Shown piece after piece: positions 42,406 to 54,864 of a stretch of 64,000 nt of DNA (position 1 is the stretch's first letter; each line of letters opens with the position of its first letter). Source of the stretch: Tomocerus qinae. Its lineage: Eukaryota > Arthropoda > Collembola > Entomobryomorpha > Tomoceridae. The stretch lies in the NCBI GenBank assembly GCA_020055645.1, contig CM034546.1, forward strand, positions 84,382,001 through 84,446,000, written 5' to 3'. The translations under genes were made by a program, and so were the position numbers. Below the pieces are notes generated by a model that was not told the DNA's origin, did not search any database, and was given only the letters and a program-made list of their open reading frames with translations.

Positions 42406-44451
42406 ATGCCGGGACTTTTTAAATATTGTCGTGTGTGCTTTCGTAAAATTTTAAAGAAAGGACGCAAGAATGAATGCGATTCTGTTTGGATACCGCTTCA
42501 AAAGTACGCTACTTTTATGCAACAAAATTCTGGTGAGGAATTCGGTTACAAAAAAGGTGATGGTTACGTGTGCGACGACTGCTATCTAGCTATGAAAAAT
42601 AATCAATTTCACCGTATTGTACCACTAAATAGCTTGAAAAGAACTTTAAGCACTATGGAAAATGACTCCATGGACATTGATTCACATCAGGAAGATGACA
42701 TCTCATCCTTACAAAATGATTCAATGGATTACTCAACTCAGTCTTCCCTATCGAGTGTTTCAAATACATATTGTTCAAACTTCTCCGTTGATTCACAGGC
42801 ATCGACAGTGAGTTTTGATTCTCAAAGTTCGATAGTCTCTGCCGGTTTTAGTGGTCATTCTTTACACTTAACTTCAAGCTTCAACAGTGTCAATAGCAAT
42901 AACTCTGGTGAAAATAGTGCAGCTTTGGAAAATAGAAGTTCGATTTCTGAAAATTCAATAAGTGACTCTACCAGATTTAAGATCCCCAAAGTCAAGAATG
43001 CGGTCCAAATTGATATACCAGCTTGTGCTAGCACAATGAGCAAATGTTTCCTTTGTGGCAACAAAGGTAAGGAAGGACGGTTGAGAATTCCAAAAAGGGT
43101 TATCGCTTCTATATGGTTTCATAAAAAAGTGTTTATCCCAGTGAATAATAGATGCTGTACCATCCATTTAAGTGATAATGGATATTTTAATGATGACGCA
43201 GAAAAGAAAATCATTGCTTCCCAAAGTTCCACTTTGTTAACTGGAAAGGACATAAAAGTGTTACTATCATCTTTAAACGACAAGGTCTTTTCTACAGTGA
43301 AAACAGTAACGTTTGATGAGAATTCTCAAATCACTATGCCTTATCGCCGATGGAACATATTTATTCATTGAACAGTTATCGGATCATGAGGAACAAAAGA
43401 AAACCTATTCAAATCATATACATGGGAACCTTGTAAAGCCAATGATGGTCATTCACCCAAAGGGTTATATTCAGAATGCTGACGGACTTTACTTTGCAGA
43501 CAATGGGAACAATGATTCGAATATTTTGAAAGCTATGTTACTGGATGTTCATGGCATTTCTTCATTCTTGCGACCTAATGATTTTATTTTGCTTGACCGC
43601 GGATGAACTTACCGAGAAAGGATATAAAACTTTTTCTCCTAACTGTTTGCAGAAAAAACAGCCGCAATTCACAACTCTTCAGGCAAAATGAAACCAGAAA
43701 AGTGACTATGATTCGTTGGACAGTAGAAGCAAAGAACGGGCACGCGAAACGATTTCGGTTTCTTAAAGAAAAAATAGAAGCAACATATCTGCCCAAGCTG
43801 TCTTCTATCTTCAGAATAATATGCGGATTTCTCAATGCTTATTCTCCACCGCTCTTTCTAGACGATGAAGAGCACTTGCAAATGGCTAAAAACGCTGTGT
43901 TGAGAACACAGCAAGAAAATGTACTACAGCGTCGTGTAGAAACATTGAACTTAGAACTTCGTAGAAAGAACTTAATACCTGCCTCTAAAGAAACTCTTTT
44001 GAACTTCCCTGTTTTGACTGAAAAGGATATCAAACATATAACAATTGGAATGTATCAACGTAAAAATGCTCCCTTATACACTCGGCGACACCTAAAGAAG
44101 GATTCCAATTACTGCTTTTGGACTTTTGAAGAACCAGAACTGGCTGATATGATTCGAGTGAATATGGAATCAAGATTCGGGCAAGGAATTCAAAAGCTAT
44201 GGATAACATTTGACAACTCTAAAGCAGGAGAAGAAGCAATTACTGGGTGGTATTGCCGCTGTAAAAACGGTGCACGTACAGTTGGCTGCTGCAGTCATGT
44301 CACGTCTGTAATTTGGTACCTGGGTCTTGCTCGACATGAAGAAATTGATTTGATTTCAAACAAGCGCAAATTAGCGGACAACTTACTCGACGCGGCAAAA
44401 ATACTGCAAACACACATGGAGGAAAGTCAAGAAGATGTTGAAGACGTTTAA
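42406..44451 (+). pseudogene. ISL2EU-like DDE transposase with SWIM finger, frameshifted
   Basis: ATG at 42406 opens a 321-codon frame. An N-terminal Cys cluster (YCRVCF ... YVCDDCY) is followed by a Ser/Asn-rich linker and a second finger (KCFLCGNKGKEGRL ... RCCTIHL). The DDE_Tnp_4-type core then changes frame near 43345. It continues IADGTYLFIEQ (first Asp), KTYSNH, LVKPMM and FADNGNNDSNI to FILLDRG (second Asp). Two further shifts (about 43604 and 43680) lead to RWTVEAKNGHAKRF (Glu) and a C-terminal SWIM-like finger GWYCRCKNGARTVGCCSHV (C-x-C ... C-x-H). The order of finger, DDE and SWIM suits ISL2EU/Harbinger-related transposons. At least three frameshifts make it non-functional. The family's usual partner exonuclease gene was not found. 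Confidence 0.82.
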
Positions 44452-44740
44452 CCGTATCTACCGAGTGCCAAATTAACCATCCTATTTAATTTCAATTTAT
44501 ACAGTGCCATATTATCGAGTTCAATAGAATGTTATTCAGTATTATTGAGATGTGTTCATCATTATTTTAGTAAATGCTATAAGTTTAAGCTTGTAAAATG
44601 ATACTGAAATGTTTTGTGAAGTAAAGAGTGAATTCGTTAATACAGAAATATGAATATTTTAAACTCAATTTTAAATTATAAATAGCATGATTATAGATTT
44701 TAGATAAATAGTGTTTTCTTTCGCATACAATTTAACTAAC

Positions 44741-45443
44741 GAATTTCTTCGAAGCTACTCGAATTCTTTCGAAACTACTCGAATTCTTTCGAAAGTATTC
44801 GAATACTTTCGAAAGAATTCGAATACTTTCGAAAGTATTCGAATTCTTTCGAAACTATTCGAATTCTTTCGAAACTATTCGAATTCTTTCGAAACTATTC
44901 GAATTCTTTCGAAAGTATTCGAATTCTTTCGAAACTATTCGAATTCTTTCGAAACTATTCGAATTCTTTCGAAAGTATTCGAATTCTTTCGAAAGTATTC
45001 GAATTCTTTCGAAAGTATTCGAATTCTTTCGAAAGTATTCGAATTCTTTCGAAACTATTCGAATTCTTTCGAAAGTATTCGAATTCTTTCGAAAGTATTC
45101 GAATTCTTTCGAAACTATTCGAATTCTTTCGAAACTATTCGAATTCTTTCAAAACTATTCGAATTCTTTCGAAACTATTCAAATTCTTTCGAAACTATTC
45201 TATTCTTTCGAAACTATTCGAATTCTTTCGAAACTATTCGAATTCTTTCGAAACTATTCGAATTCTTTCGAAACTATTCGAATTCTTTCGAAACTATTCG
45301 AATTCTTTCGAAACTATTCGAATTCTTTCGAAACTATTCGAATTCTTTCGAAACTATTCGAATTCTTTCGAAACTATTCGAATTCTTTCGAAACTATTCG
45401 AATTTTTTCGAAATTATTCGAATTCTTTCGATACTACTCGAAT
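44741..45443 (+). repeat. 20-bp satellite A (GAATTCTTTCGAAACTATTC)
   Basis: About 35 copies, mainly GAATTCTTTCGAAACTATTC with GAAAGTATTC variants in the first half. The unit contains palindromic TTCGAA and GAATTC. A 245-codon frame runs through it because three units equal 20 codons; it is not evidence of a gene. It begins about 290 bp after the ISL2EU-like pseudogene. Confidence 0.95.
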
Positions 45444-45476
45444 ATTGATTTAGTATTATTCAAAGAAGATTTAATG

Positions 45477-45570
45477 CTGGCCTTATTCTGTACAGTGCCT
45501 TATTCTATACAGTGCCTTATTCTGTACAGTGACTTATTCTGGACAGTGCCTTATTCTGTACAGTGCCCCT
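45477..45570 (+). repeat. 17-bp tandem repeat (CTTATTCTGTACAGTGC)
   Basis: Five copies of CTTATTCTGTACAGTGC with single-base changes, just after satellite A. Confidence 0.9.
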
Positions 45571-46885
45571 GCACTGTGATAATTGAAGAGATACTGCTCT
45601 TTATTCGTACGCTGACAATCCCCATCTGCAGTTTGTGGGCATTTGACATCGAATTACCTTGGTTGAGTTAGTAACTAATATACATACTGTTAGTGTTAAC
45701 TTACAGGGGGTCAAAAATAGTTTGAACTTTTTGCTTTCATCAATTAATAAAAGTCCTATATGTTTAGATGTACCCTGTATTGTCATGAACACTTATGACA
45801 ACACAAAATGCCATAAAAATGTAATCTTAACCATTTCTTAAGATTCAAAAATGAATTCCTCCTGAACAAAAAAGAACCCATTTTTGAGATTTATAAAATA
45901 AATTCAGGTAATGGTCATCTTCTTATCATAAAAATATGGACTTCCTAAGTTTATGAGCCATGACCGTTTTCATTAAAAAACTTTGACGAAAACAGTTTGA
46001 GTATGTAAATAGGTGTTAAAAGTACCAGTGGTTGCAATCGAATATCTGCCGAACGGAAAAAAACCCATTTTCAAAATTGATGAATGACCTTCATCACTTA
46101 TTAACCTATGGGTGTACTGATTATGGAGGCTCTATTTCTATGAGCCATCGGTCAAATGTCCACTTGCAATATGCGTCCTTAAGCGGTTCTCTCCTTTCAT
46201 TTAAAAAGTACTTCAGATGACGTCACTTTCCAATAGCAACAAAATATGATTATTTGCCTTTCCTTCTGTATTCAACGTTCTTTGATTGTTACCTGGGACT
46301 GGGACTAACAGTACAATACTTTATTATTCAAATTTCACCAACGCAAGCATTTGACCTTGTAGTCATGGTCATGGTAATGATGAATATAGTACTCAAAAAA
46401 ACTGTGGTTTTACAACTTCAGTGCATGGTTGTATAATAATATTATTACACCGTATGAAATGTGTGACCGCATTTAGTGTCCGCGGTCGCGCGATTTATAC
46501 CATGTAGTGGTAGTTATACTTTATCAGGTGGCCCGATTGGTATCACGCCTGCGCCAGCTGGCCGTACATACCATCGGGCAGCAGTCCATAAGAAAAGAAG
46601 CCTCCTACTTATCTCCGTGTATTTTTTCCTAACTACAGAAATCAAGATTTAGGAGGGGTTCCGCACCAATTGCGTTGACAAAATTTTGTCGTTGGATGTG
46701 GAATGGCTTTGCTTTTTTACTTTTTACCCAAATTGCAGTTGTTTTTTGAATAAGCAGAATAAAAACGACCTTTCACTCAAATTGCAGTTGTTGTTTGAAT
46801 AAGCCGAATTAAACCTACGGCAAGCCGTAACAAAATTGGACAAAAGGCAAAATGAAATAAAAGACGTTGCACTATGTTCCATTAG
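45571..46885. other. Unassigned DNA
   Basis: Contains a local duplication (CAAATTGCAGTTGTT at 46730 and 46778). No coding or RNA gene was recognised. Confidence 0.45.
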
Positions 46886-47408
46886 CCTTGTATAGGATAC
46901 TCTTTCTGTCTGTACGTCCGTCCGGTTATCCGTATGCACGATAACTTTCGAACAGTTTGAGTTAGAATGTTCACATTCTCAGGGTATAACCTAATTATAA
47001 ATAGGAAGGCCGAGTTCGTAAATGGGCAAAATTGGTCTCACCCTCTGACCGGGGGAGGGGTTTAAAATTTAAGAATATATTTTAATTAAGTCGTTTTCGT
47101 TTAAATATTAAACTGCTTTGTATTATATCCGTTCTGCAATGGTTTATTTTCGTAATTTTTACCCATTTTTACTTTGAGGGGATGACTATAACTTTGACCT
47201 GCCAGCTATCAAGTGAGCTGTTTCACAACTTTGTACGATGAATATAACCAAAGATGTAATGATTTTTAGTAATTTCTAAAATTTCTTTCCATTTACCTGT
47301 AGGTTGTACCACGAAGATTTGAATAGCTTCAACCATTCGAAAGTTATCGTGCATGCGGATAACCAGACAGTCAGACATACAAACAGAAAGTGTATTCCTA
47401 TACAGAGG
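46886..47408. mobile_element. TIR element, about 520 bp
   Basis: The left arm has CTTTCTGTCTGTACGTCCGT and GGTTATCCGTATGCACGATA. The right arm is its complement with some changes (TATCGTGCATGCGGATAACC ... ACAGAAAGTGTATTCCTATA). The interior is non-coding. Confidence 0.8.
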
Positions 47409-47572
47409 AGATGAAATTCTCTGAATAAGGCAATGTAATTGTTTTATTGTCTACAATTACCATAAAATATTATTATCATAAGCGGTGAGAATTATGTAAA
47501 CATTGTAGGTGAATGTCCCCTCCATCCCGGCACCGCAAAAATACAAAATTGATTGAAAGCCTTCCCTTTGCG

Positions 47573-47720
47573 TATCATCCCTATACACTGTCAGTTGCGA
47601 AGCAACGACACGTGATAGGGATGATCCCATTATCTAAGTTATACTAGACTTTTTCACACACGGCCGCTTGCGAGGTGAGAGCGTCGAGAAAAGCCCGCGA
47701 AAAAGTTGACGTATAACTTA
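47573..47720 (+). other. Tandem hairpin pair with conserved loop, copy 1
   Basis: Hairpin 1 (47573-47628): ATCATCCCTAT...GTTGC-GAA-GCAAC...ATAGGGATGAT. Hairpin 2 (47635-47720): stem TAAGTTATAC / GTATAACTTA and CTTTTTC / GAAAAAG, enclosing a core with CCGCTTGCGAGGTGAGAGCG. The core recurs at 53324 on a different but still pairing stem. It could be a structured RNA, a hairpin-targeted insertion or a MITE core. Confidence 0.65.
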
Positions 47721-47929
47721 GTTGAATGGTTGTAAAATTTCAGTACACGGTTGCAAAGCTTTAGTACCTGGTTGTAAAACTGCAGTTGCAGTGAGTGGTT
47801 GTAAAACTTCACTACCTCTAGATGTAAAACTTTAGATGTGAAGATTCCGGGATCCAGTTATTCATCATAGATTAAACTCACAGTAAGAAAAAACATTGTT
47901 TTTTCTTACTTAAGATGTACAGAAACCAT

Positions 47930-48889
47930 CTCTATATATAATCGCAGACTTCATAAAGCAATAAATTTACCTGTCTATATATGTATATATATATGTCTGT
48001 ACGTGTGGTAGGGAGAACCTAGGGAACTCGCATATATTACGTAAAGCAAAACTCCCTCACACATGTGTAACGCAAGTGCTGACTGCAACTCTTTGGGGTA
48101 TCTCCTCCTCCCATCAACTGCACACGTAATATATACAGGCTCCTTAAAAGCAAAATGCGCAAGTCCAATTCCTTTAAACCACCGAAATGAGTCGTTTCAT
48201 AATAATATTATGATAACATCTAAATAATAATACAAATTTACATAAGAAGGTTGAATGGTGACTGGGGATCGAATAGAAATGATTAGCGAAAGGGAAAATT
48301 TCGTAATGAAAGTAATGTGCGTATTAATAGCATTTCAAAACTTCTAACCCAAATTGGTTCTGCTAAAATCGAAAAACTTATTCAACATTTTTTAATACAG
48401 CTGGGTTTACTTTTTACTACCCTCAATTCCTTTGTGCCAGTTGGGATATCTTTTTGTAGAATTAAACAACAATACTGGGAGCCACTAATTTATTCTTAAA
48501 AATGTATTGTAAGTTGTACTGATAATTTTCCAAAATCCTAGAGGGAATCTTATTTTTTTGATTTTAAAAAGAAGCTTTTTGGTAACTTTGTGGGAGGTTT
48601 TTCGAAAATAGTCTTTCATTGTTCCCTGTATTTGATGTTACGATCTACAGTTATTATTTTGGTGTAGGAAATTCCTTTTTATCAGGAAGTTGGGGCTGCA
48701 GCTAATTTTTCCAACCACTGCAGAAAATAAAAGTGTATTAATTTAAATGTACTTTGTATTTACAAAGTTAACATTACAACCTAACATAATGGGATGTTTT
48801 CGAAATTGTTTTTATTACTGCTGTGATGGGTGGCCTGCTGAATTTCCCTTGAGTGCTAGATTTGCCCCTTAGCTGGGTTCACTAGTATT
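47930..48889 (+). mobile_element. Helentron-like element, copy 3 (about 960 bp)
   Basis: Begins CTCTATATATAATCGC after CCAT and ends GCCCCTTAGCTGGGTTCACT then AGT. Flanks AAGATGTACAGAAACCAT and ATACTAAAAGGGGTCCA are continuous in the copy at 36924-36957, which serves as the empty site. There is no target duplication. 3' half homologous to copies 1 and 2. Confidence 0.78.
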
Positions 48890-51689
48890 ATACTAAAAGG
48901 GGTCCAATGGGTTGTGGTTTCGTAAACATGTGGCGAAGGCCTAAACTCCTCCCTTCATCCAATGACATGTGATACGGGGCGCCGCGGAAGCCAATCAAAC
49001 CAGATAACGGGCAAAAGTTTGGCTATCTTGTTATTATATTGTTCTGTACATCTTATATGGATATTAATTTTCCATACGTTTAGTCTATGGTTATTCATGC
49101 ACAGCAAAATAGTAATTTTATCTGTCACTTTCATTCAACGCAATTACTATACTAAGACCTATAAGTTTATTAAGTATGTCTGAATTAAATCATATTAATT
49201 CACTTAATGCGAATGACTAAATAAAGAAGATTAACCTTCTAATTTTTGAATTCTGAAACTATGTATTACCTAATGTCCGGGTTATTTAGAAATAGGTTAA
49301 ACATAAGAGAAACAGGCCAGGTTCAGAGAATGAGGCGAGGATGTAAGTGCACTACTTAAAAAAAGACACTTTGGCAAGTAAATTTAGATGTGAGTTTAGT
49401 TTGTGTACAAAAGAATACATTTCATATTTTATATATAAAAGGGCAAGTCGGTTGGTGTACTTATGGGCATATAAACTATATTGTATATTTGCCACAAGAA
49501 CATAAACCATGATATTATTATACCATACATAACTAAATTGTATGTTGAAGTAGCTAAAGTGTACTAGGTTATAGGCATGTGGAGCTTAAAGAAAGGTTGT
49601 TGTAATTTAACCATTGCCTCTTCACTCTTCAGAGAGATCACTTTCCTTCTCACTTCTCTACATCAAACTAATTATTTATCGCCAATTACGTTCATAATGC
49701 ATTACATTACATATGTACATGCAGGCAGAGAGCATACGTGTACATATACGTAGTGTTTTAAAAATGCAAAATTTCTATTGCTATACCTCGCTTAAGACAC
49801 TTTAGACAATTTTTTACAATTAGGAATAAAGAAACAATTTCCATAGAGTCTCAGCAAATCCCTCGCTCGCCCTGATCTCCTCATCTCCTGACAAACTCTA
49901 CGACTATAATATTTGATTACTTCCAATGTATCCTGTACAGTTGCTACTGCTACAAATATTATTATTACATCACGAAAACTATTTTGTACTGCAGAATACT
50001 ATGAGCATTATTATGGAATAACTTCTCTACTCAAGACACATTAATCGCTATATCATATAAGTGTATTATTGAAACATATTTGAATATCTAAATCTATTTA
50101 TTATTAAAGTATCAAGTTGGCAGCCTGTACTGTACAGACTACTCACTAGGTTACTAGTAATAATAGCTAAAATAAATCAGCTAAATACTACCTGTGTTTA
50201 GCAGTCAGAAAATGGTCGCTCTCTGGAAGAGACAAAAGTTTTGGTCACTTATTCAATTTAGCCACACTCACAAAAGATTTAGAAACACTGTTACACAAGT
50301 ATACGTGCTTAGAAAACGCACGAAGAGCTAATGATGTGGTAAATGAGATTCACTTTTCTACTAGTTCACTGCACAGAATGACTTGTCTTAACTTCCTTCC
50401 CAAACTTCCCATACACCAGGTAGACACTTTTTGTCTCACTTGCTTAGAAATTCAGAAATACATACGGATATTAGTAGATGGGTAGCACATTGAATGCACT
50501 GCCATCACCGAGTATAGAGAATTGAGTGATACGTAGTGATAAAACCTAGAAACTCAGAAAATGAATGGACGAATAATATGCAGATCAGAACAGAGTTTGA
50601 TTCTTAAAGGACGGTGGAGTGGCTTAAGTAGAGTGACTTGGCTGAGGACGAAAACGAAATGAAGTGAGTGAGACTGAAAGTGTCTTAGTGAATGAGAGTG
50701 TGTGTCGTGTGTACATCTGTGTGTGAGAGTGAGTGTGTTTGTGTGACTCTTGCCCTTTGCAATTTGCTATTGCAAAATGAGTGTAGTAGGTATACAGATA
50801 GATAGAGACATGATCGTATGAGTAAATGAACACATTAAAGTTGCTGAGGTAAGACATCCCTTTTCTCGAGCTGGCTCTCTTCTTGGCTCTCAAAAACTGT
50901 TACTACATTAGATCATGTTATGCATATTATTGTAATGGAGAGTGGAGTCTTGGTTAAGATGTGCAATTCACCGAGATCATATGATATTTATCTTTTGTGT
51001 TGTTACTCAAACCAAGTCAACGTAATCGTAACGTAACAACCACCTCTATCAAATAACAAATAGATACAGATCCTCCACTCCCTAACCACCCCATCACAAT
51101 CAGATTTGTGAATATAAAGTTAGTAGTGCAAATCTATTGTAATAGGAGTGCTATGGGGTATTTCACTATTACGTGACTACCTTCTGCAGATGTAGTTCAT
51201 TTCAGCAGTACTTAATCTATTTAACAACCTGTTAAGTACATAAGAAATTGAAGTGGAGAATGGAGAATAAATCTTTTTTTAGAGTTAAGACTACTAATAT
51301 CACAGACAGTAAAAGTTGGTCAGGTTAATTAAATAATATGCTATATATAATACAATCGGGTTCTATCATTCTGCTTTATTGTCTGCGTATTAAAAATTGC
51401 TATCCCATTGAAGACAAAGGTTGGATTGGACAAAAGTAAATGGTTAAAGACTGAGATGGTCAATATCATGTAATTTATTACTATAAATGTAAAAAAAATA
51501 TATAATATATATATTATATTAACTATCTCTATTCCGACAAGAAAGTTTGTCGTGTGCCGTGTGTCGCCGCCGAAATACATTTGGTGTGTTGTTAGTTATT
51601 GGCTATGCTTTGCTGAGCCAAAGCAAAAGACTCGAGTACGAATAAACTGAAGCTGTTGGCTGTCTGTTGGACCCGGGGTGGCGGTAAAA
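48890..51689. other. Low-repeat region without a recognised gene
   Basis: 2.8 kb with little obvious repeat. Frames such as 50624-50893 (minus) have no recognisable domain. A TG/GTGAGAG-rich tract lies at 50690-50745 and an AT run near 51500. It could hold regulatory or non-coding exons, but nothing can be supported. Confidence 0.45.
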
Positions 51690-52085
51690 TAAATTCGAGT
51701 GCCTTCGAAAAAATTCGAGTGCCTTCGAAAAAATTCGAGTGCCTTCGAAAAAATTCGAGTGCCTTCGAAAAAATTCGAGTGCCTTCGAAAAAATTCGAGT
51801 GCCTTCGAAAAAATTCGAGTGCCTTCGAAAAAATTCGAGTGTCTTCGAAAAAATTCGAGTGCCTTCGAAAAAATTCGAGTGCCATCGAAAAAATTCGAGT
51901 GCATTCGAAAAAATTCGAGTGCCTTCGAAAACATTCGAGTGCCATCGAAAAAATTCAAGTGTCTTCGAAAAAATTCGAGTGCCTTCAAAAAAATTCGATT
52001 GCCTTCGAAAAAATTCGAGTGCCTTAATCGAAAAAATTCGAGTGCCTTCGAATAAATCGAGTGCCTTCGAATAAATTCGAGTGCA
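51690..52085 (+). repeat. 20-bp satellite C (GAGTGCCTTCGAAAAAATTC)
   Basis: About 19-20 copies of GAGTGCCTTCGAAAAAATTC, degenerating to the right. The unit has no stop in any of the six frames, so overlapping frames cross the whole array on both strands. These are repeat artefacts unless transcription is shown. Confidence 0.95.
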
Positions 52086-53219
52086 TTGTAAGTAGTAAGC
52101 GCGCCGCCCACGCACAGCTGGTAGTAAAGGCTTGCCAATGCAATGGTATTATACTTTGCGCCTCATGCATGGTAATTAATAGATAGGGTGTGCGAAACAT
52201 GTAAAATTTTTACAAATATTTTAATAACTCAGAGATTACTTAATCGATTTGAATGAAATTACTTTTAAAGAACAGATTGCCTATCGTGTAGTAGAATCTT
52301 CTAATAAACCTAAATACGGTAATCAAAAATCTGCCCGTGGGAGAAGCGAGAAATTAAAAAATCTAAGATAGCATTCGCCATTTAAATTTTTAAATTTTAA
52401 AAAAATTGCTGATTTATTGGGGGACAAAAGTGTAATAAATCCTCTAAAAATTATAAACCGGACACGGACTATGTTCCCTGGATTTGGGTGTGAGAAAGTA
52501 GGGTAAAACAAGGTTGGTGTGTTGGCTCTACTATCTCACATTTATTTCCAGTCAAATCCCTCTAGAATCCTATCGTGCGAATTTATTCGCATTTTCATTA
52601 AGGCCTGAGTATAGTGACAGCATGGGTATATTGACGGGCTCGTATTATATTATTACTACAAATGTATATTTATTACTTATGAGGATATATATAAATATAA
52701 TATTATAAACACTACACTGTCCTTCACAAGGTACACAGATTCAGAGTTAAGGCCTCTTCTATAGTAGTTTATTCATATTTATTCGCTATTTCAGTACAGT
52801 CTCGTAAAGAAAACTTTGGCGACAGGCACAGTCATCTGTCTCAAGTCTTGATATACTCATACTGGTTGCCCTTGCAGAGTTGCCTCTGCATGGGCAAAAA
52901 TACAGAAAAGAAGAATATAGTAGTGTGTATATACAACGTTTGTGAACATTGCAGAGCAATATCTTAAGCTGCAGCTGCTTCTGCTCGTACAAGAGCACCT
53001 AGTTAGCCAGTGTCAATACAACAGAAACATTTTGGTAATTTGTCAGTCAGTTGTCATTTTACCAAACCTGTGATGTGTGTGTTAGTGCTGGGTACGGACC
53101 ATGACCTTAACGATACATTCCACTAAGAGTCCACCAAAACTCAATCTATGCACAGTGGCTCAAAAGTTTAAATATTTGGCCAAAACTAAATCTTGCGCTA
53201 AAATTGAATGATTATCTGG
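52086..53219. other. Unassigned DNA
   Basis: No recognised coding region or repeat. Confidence 0.45.
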
Positions 53220-53229
53220 CACAATGTCT

Positions 53230-53380
53230 GGGCGCTGATTTGAGGGCAGGCGATAGCCTGCCATCACAGCGACCAGGGATTATGCCTGATAATCGTAATT
53301 ATTCGAGCATTTTCCACACACAACCGCTTGCGAGGTTAGAGCGTCGAGAATTGCCGCGCAAAATGTGAAGTATAATTACC
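53230..53380 (+). other. Tandem hairpin pair with conserved loop, copy 2
   Basis: Hairpin 1: GGCAGGC-GATA-GCCTGCC, then a GATTAT...ATAATC stem. Hairpin 2 (53294-53380): GTAATTAT / ATAATTAC and CATTTT / AAAATG stems enclosing CCGCTTGCGAGGTTAGAGCG and TCGAGAA, the same core as 47664-47690. Confidence 0.62.
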
Positions 53381-54859
53381 ATCTATGGGGGAAAAATTAC
53401 CAATTCCATAGTTGCCGATCAACTAGGTCGGTAAAAATTATTATGTTTTATAGGAATTAACTGAATGATTTTGAAAATTTTTGAATAGTTTCACAGTTTC
53501 GAATATTTCCTTTGCCTATGCAAATGGTTTCGCATCAAAATCAATTAAAAAGAGTAATTTACAGAATGTGGAACCGGGTATTATAGGAATGGGTTTACTC
53601 AGCAGTATTTAGTTTCGAATTTTCATAAACAGGTATTCAATCTACGTCGTAATTTGTGTGGTCCAAGTAATGCGGTGAGTGAAGTGTGAGGTTTAAAGGT
53701 TTTCGGTTACTATTCTCAATTAACTATAAATTATATTAAGTAACTATATTCAACAAGTATAAAATTTTCTTGAAAACACTGATTCTAGCCCCCGCTGGGG
53801 GCTTAACCTTTCATGTAACCGGATAAGTAACAGGATAGCGAGAAAAATTGTAAACAGGCAAAAAGCTTCCATTCCCCACACTTTTTACACACGTTTACCG
53901 GTCTTGGCCTTTCGTACAAAAAATGCTTCCATATAAATTATTACATTGAGAGATAGGGATATGTTTCTTCTAGTTGGGTGTGTTGCTATTTCTATGTGTC
54001 AACCCCAATAATCTTTCCACACAGAGGGACTTGTTAGTCACGTAGTTACTAACACAAAACTCTGAACTAAATTATGCCGATTTGCAAATCTAAATAATTT
54101 GACGAGTTACAGTTACCAATAGGGCCAGGGCTGTCAAAATTGTCAACGGCCGAACTAATGAATTTGTATGTAACAACAAATAATGTGTACATAGTTAATT
54201 AATTATTGATAGTGATTACTGCCTGCCAAGGCAGTATTAAAGGGGAAAATGCCTGCCTCCTTCCCCCCGAAATCCGAAAAAAGAGAAAATGCTTTCTCGA
54301 AATACCAAAACATTCCGCGCTTGCGCGATTTTATGTGATTTTTAGGCTATTTTTGACTCATTTTAGACGAAATAAGCCCAAATTTTCAGCGATTATGCCT
54401 AATACATATAAATGTATGAATTAGATGTCAAATTATGGAAGAAAAAACATTTTTTAGAAAGCACACACCACTTATGTCATTAATAACGATGTAACATTTA
54501 TTCTATATACCATATATATTAATAAGTCTTAATAACCTACTACATCAGCAAATAGCTGACACAATTATGTAGAACTTAAATTTACATTACTTCTCTAAAA
54601 ATCCAGTTTTGTCACATCTGCACACGGTACGAAACTTTTATTCTTATGGCATTGCACACGACATTATCCTGTGCATTATGAAGGAATACACACAAACAAT
54701 ACATACGATATAGCAGAGTGAGTCGGTGACTGTATCTGCTGATGCTGCGACCATTAGCCGCCCTTTAATATAGTCCTCCCTTTACCATAAGCCTCACTTT
54801 GCCATTAGCCGTCAAGCGCAAACTAACAACTGCTGTGACAGATATTGTGCAATGTCCAA
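53381..54859. other. Unassigned DNA with one CAGGGCCG-like interior
   Basis: 54220-54400 contains CCCCCCGAAATCCGAAAAAA and CGCGCTTGCGCG-type words related to the hAT MITE interiors but with different ends (CTGCCTGCC). No gene was recognised. Confidence 0.45.
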
Positions 54860-54864
54860 GCTCG

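Noticed and set aside
42955..43167. Minus-strand frames within 42.8-44.0 kb
   Set aside because: They are the antisense shadow of the ISL2EU-like transposase relic.
44711..45448. A 245-codon open frame on the plus strand
   Set aside because: It is the 20-bp satellite read through three registers (20 codons per 60 bp). No start context, domain or non-periodic sequence.
50624..50893. Possible coding exon in the low-repeat region
   Set aside because: Contains a CAC/TG-repeat-encoded HKHTHSHTQ stretch and no domain. No splice-supported extension was found.
54125..54410. Another CAGGGCCG MITE copy
   Set aside because: The interior resembles the family, but the ends are CTGCCTGCC-like and no matching terminus or 8-bp duplication could be found.
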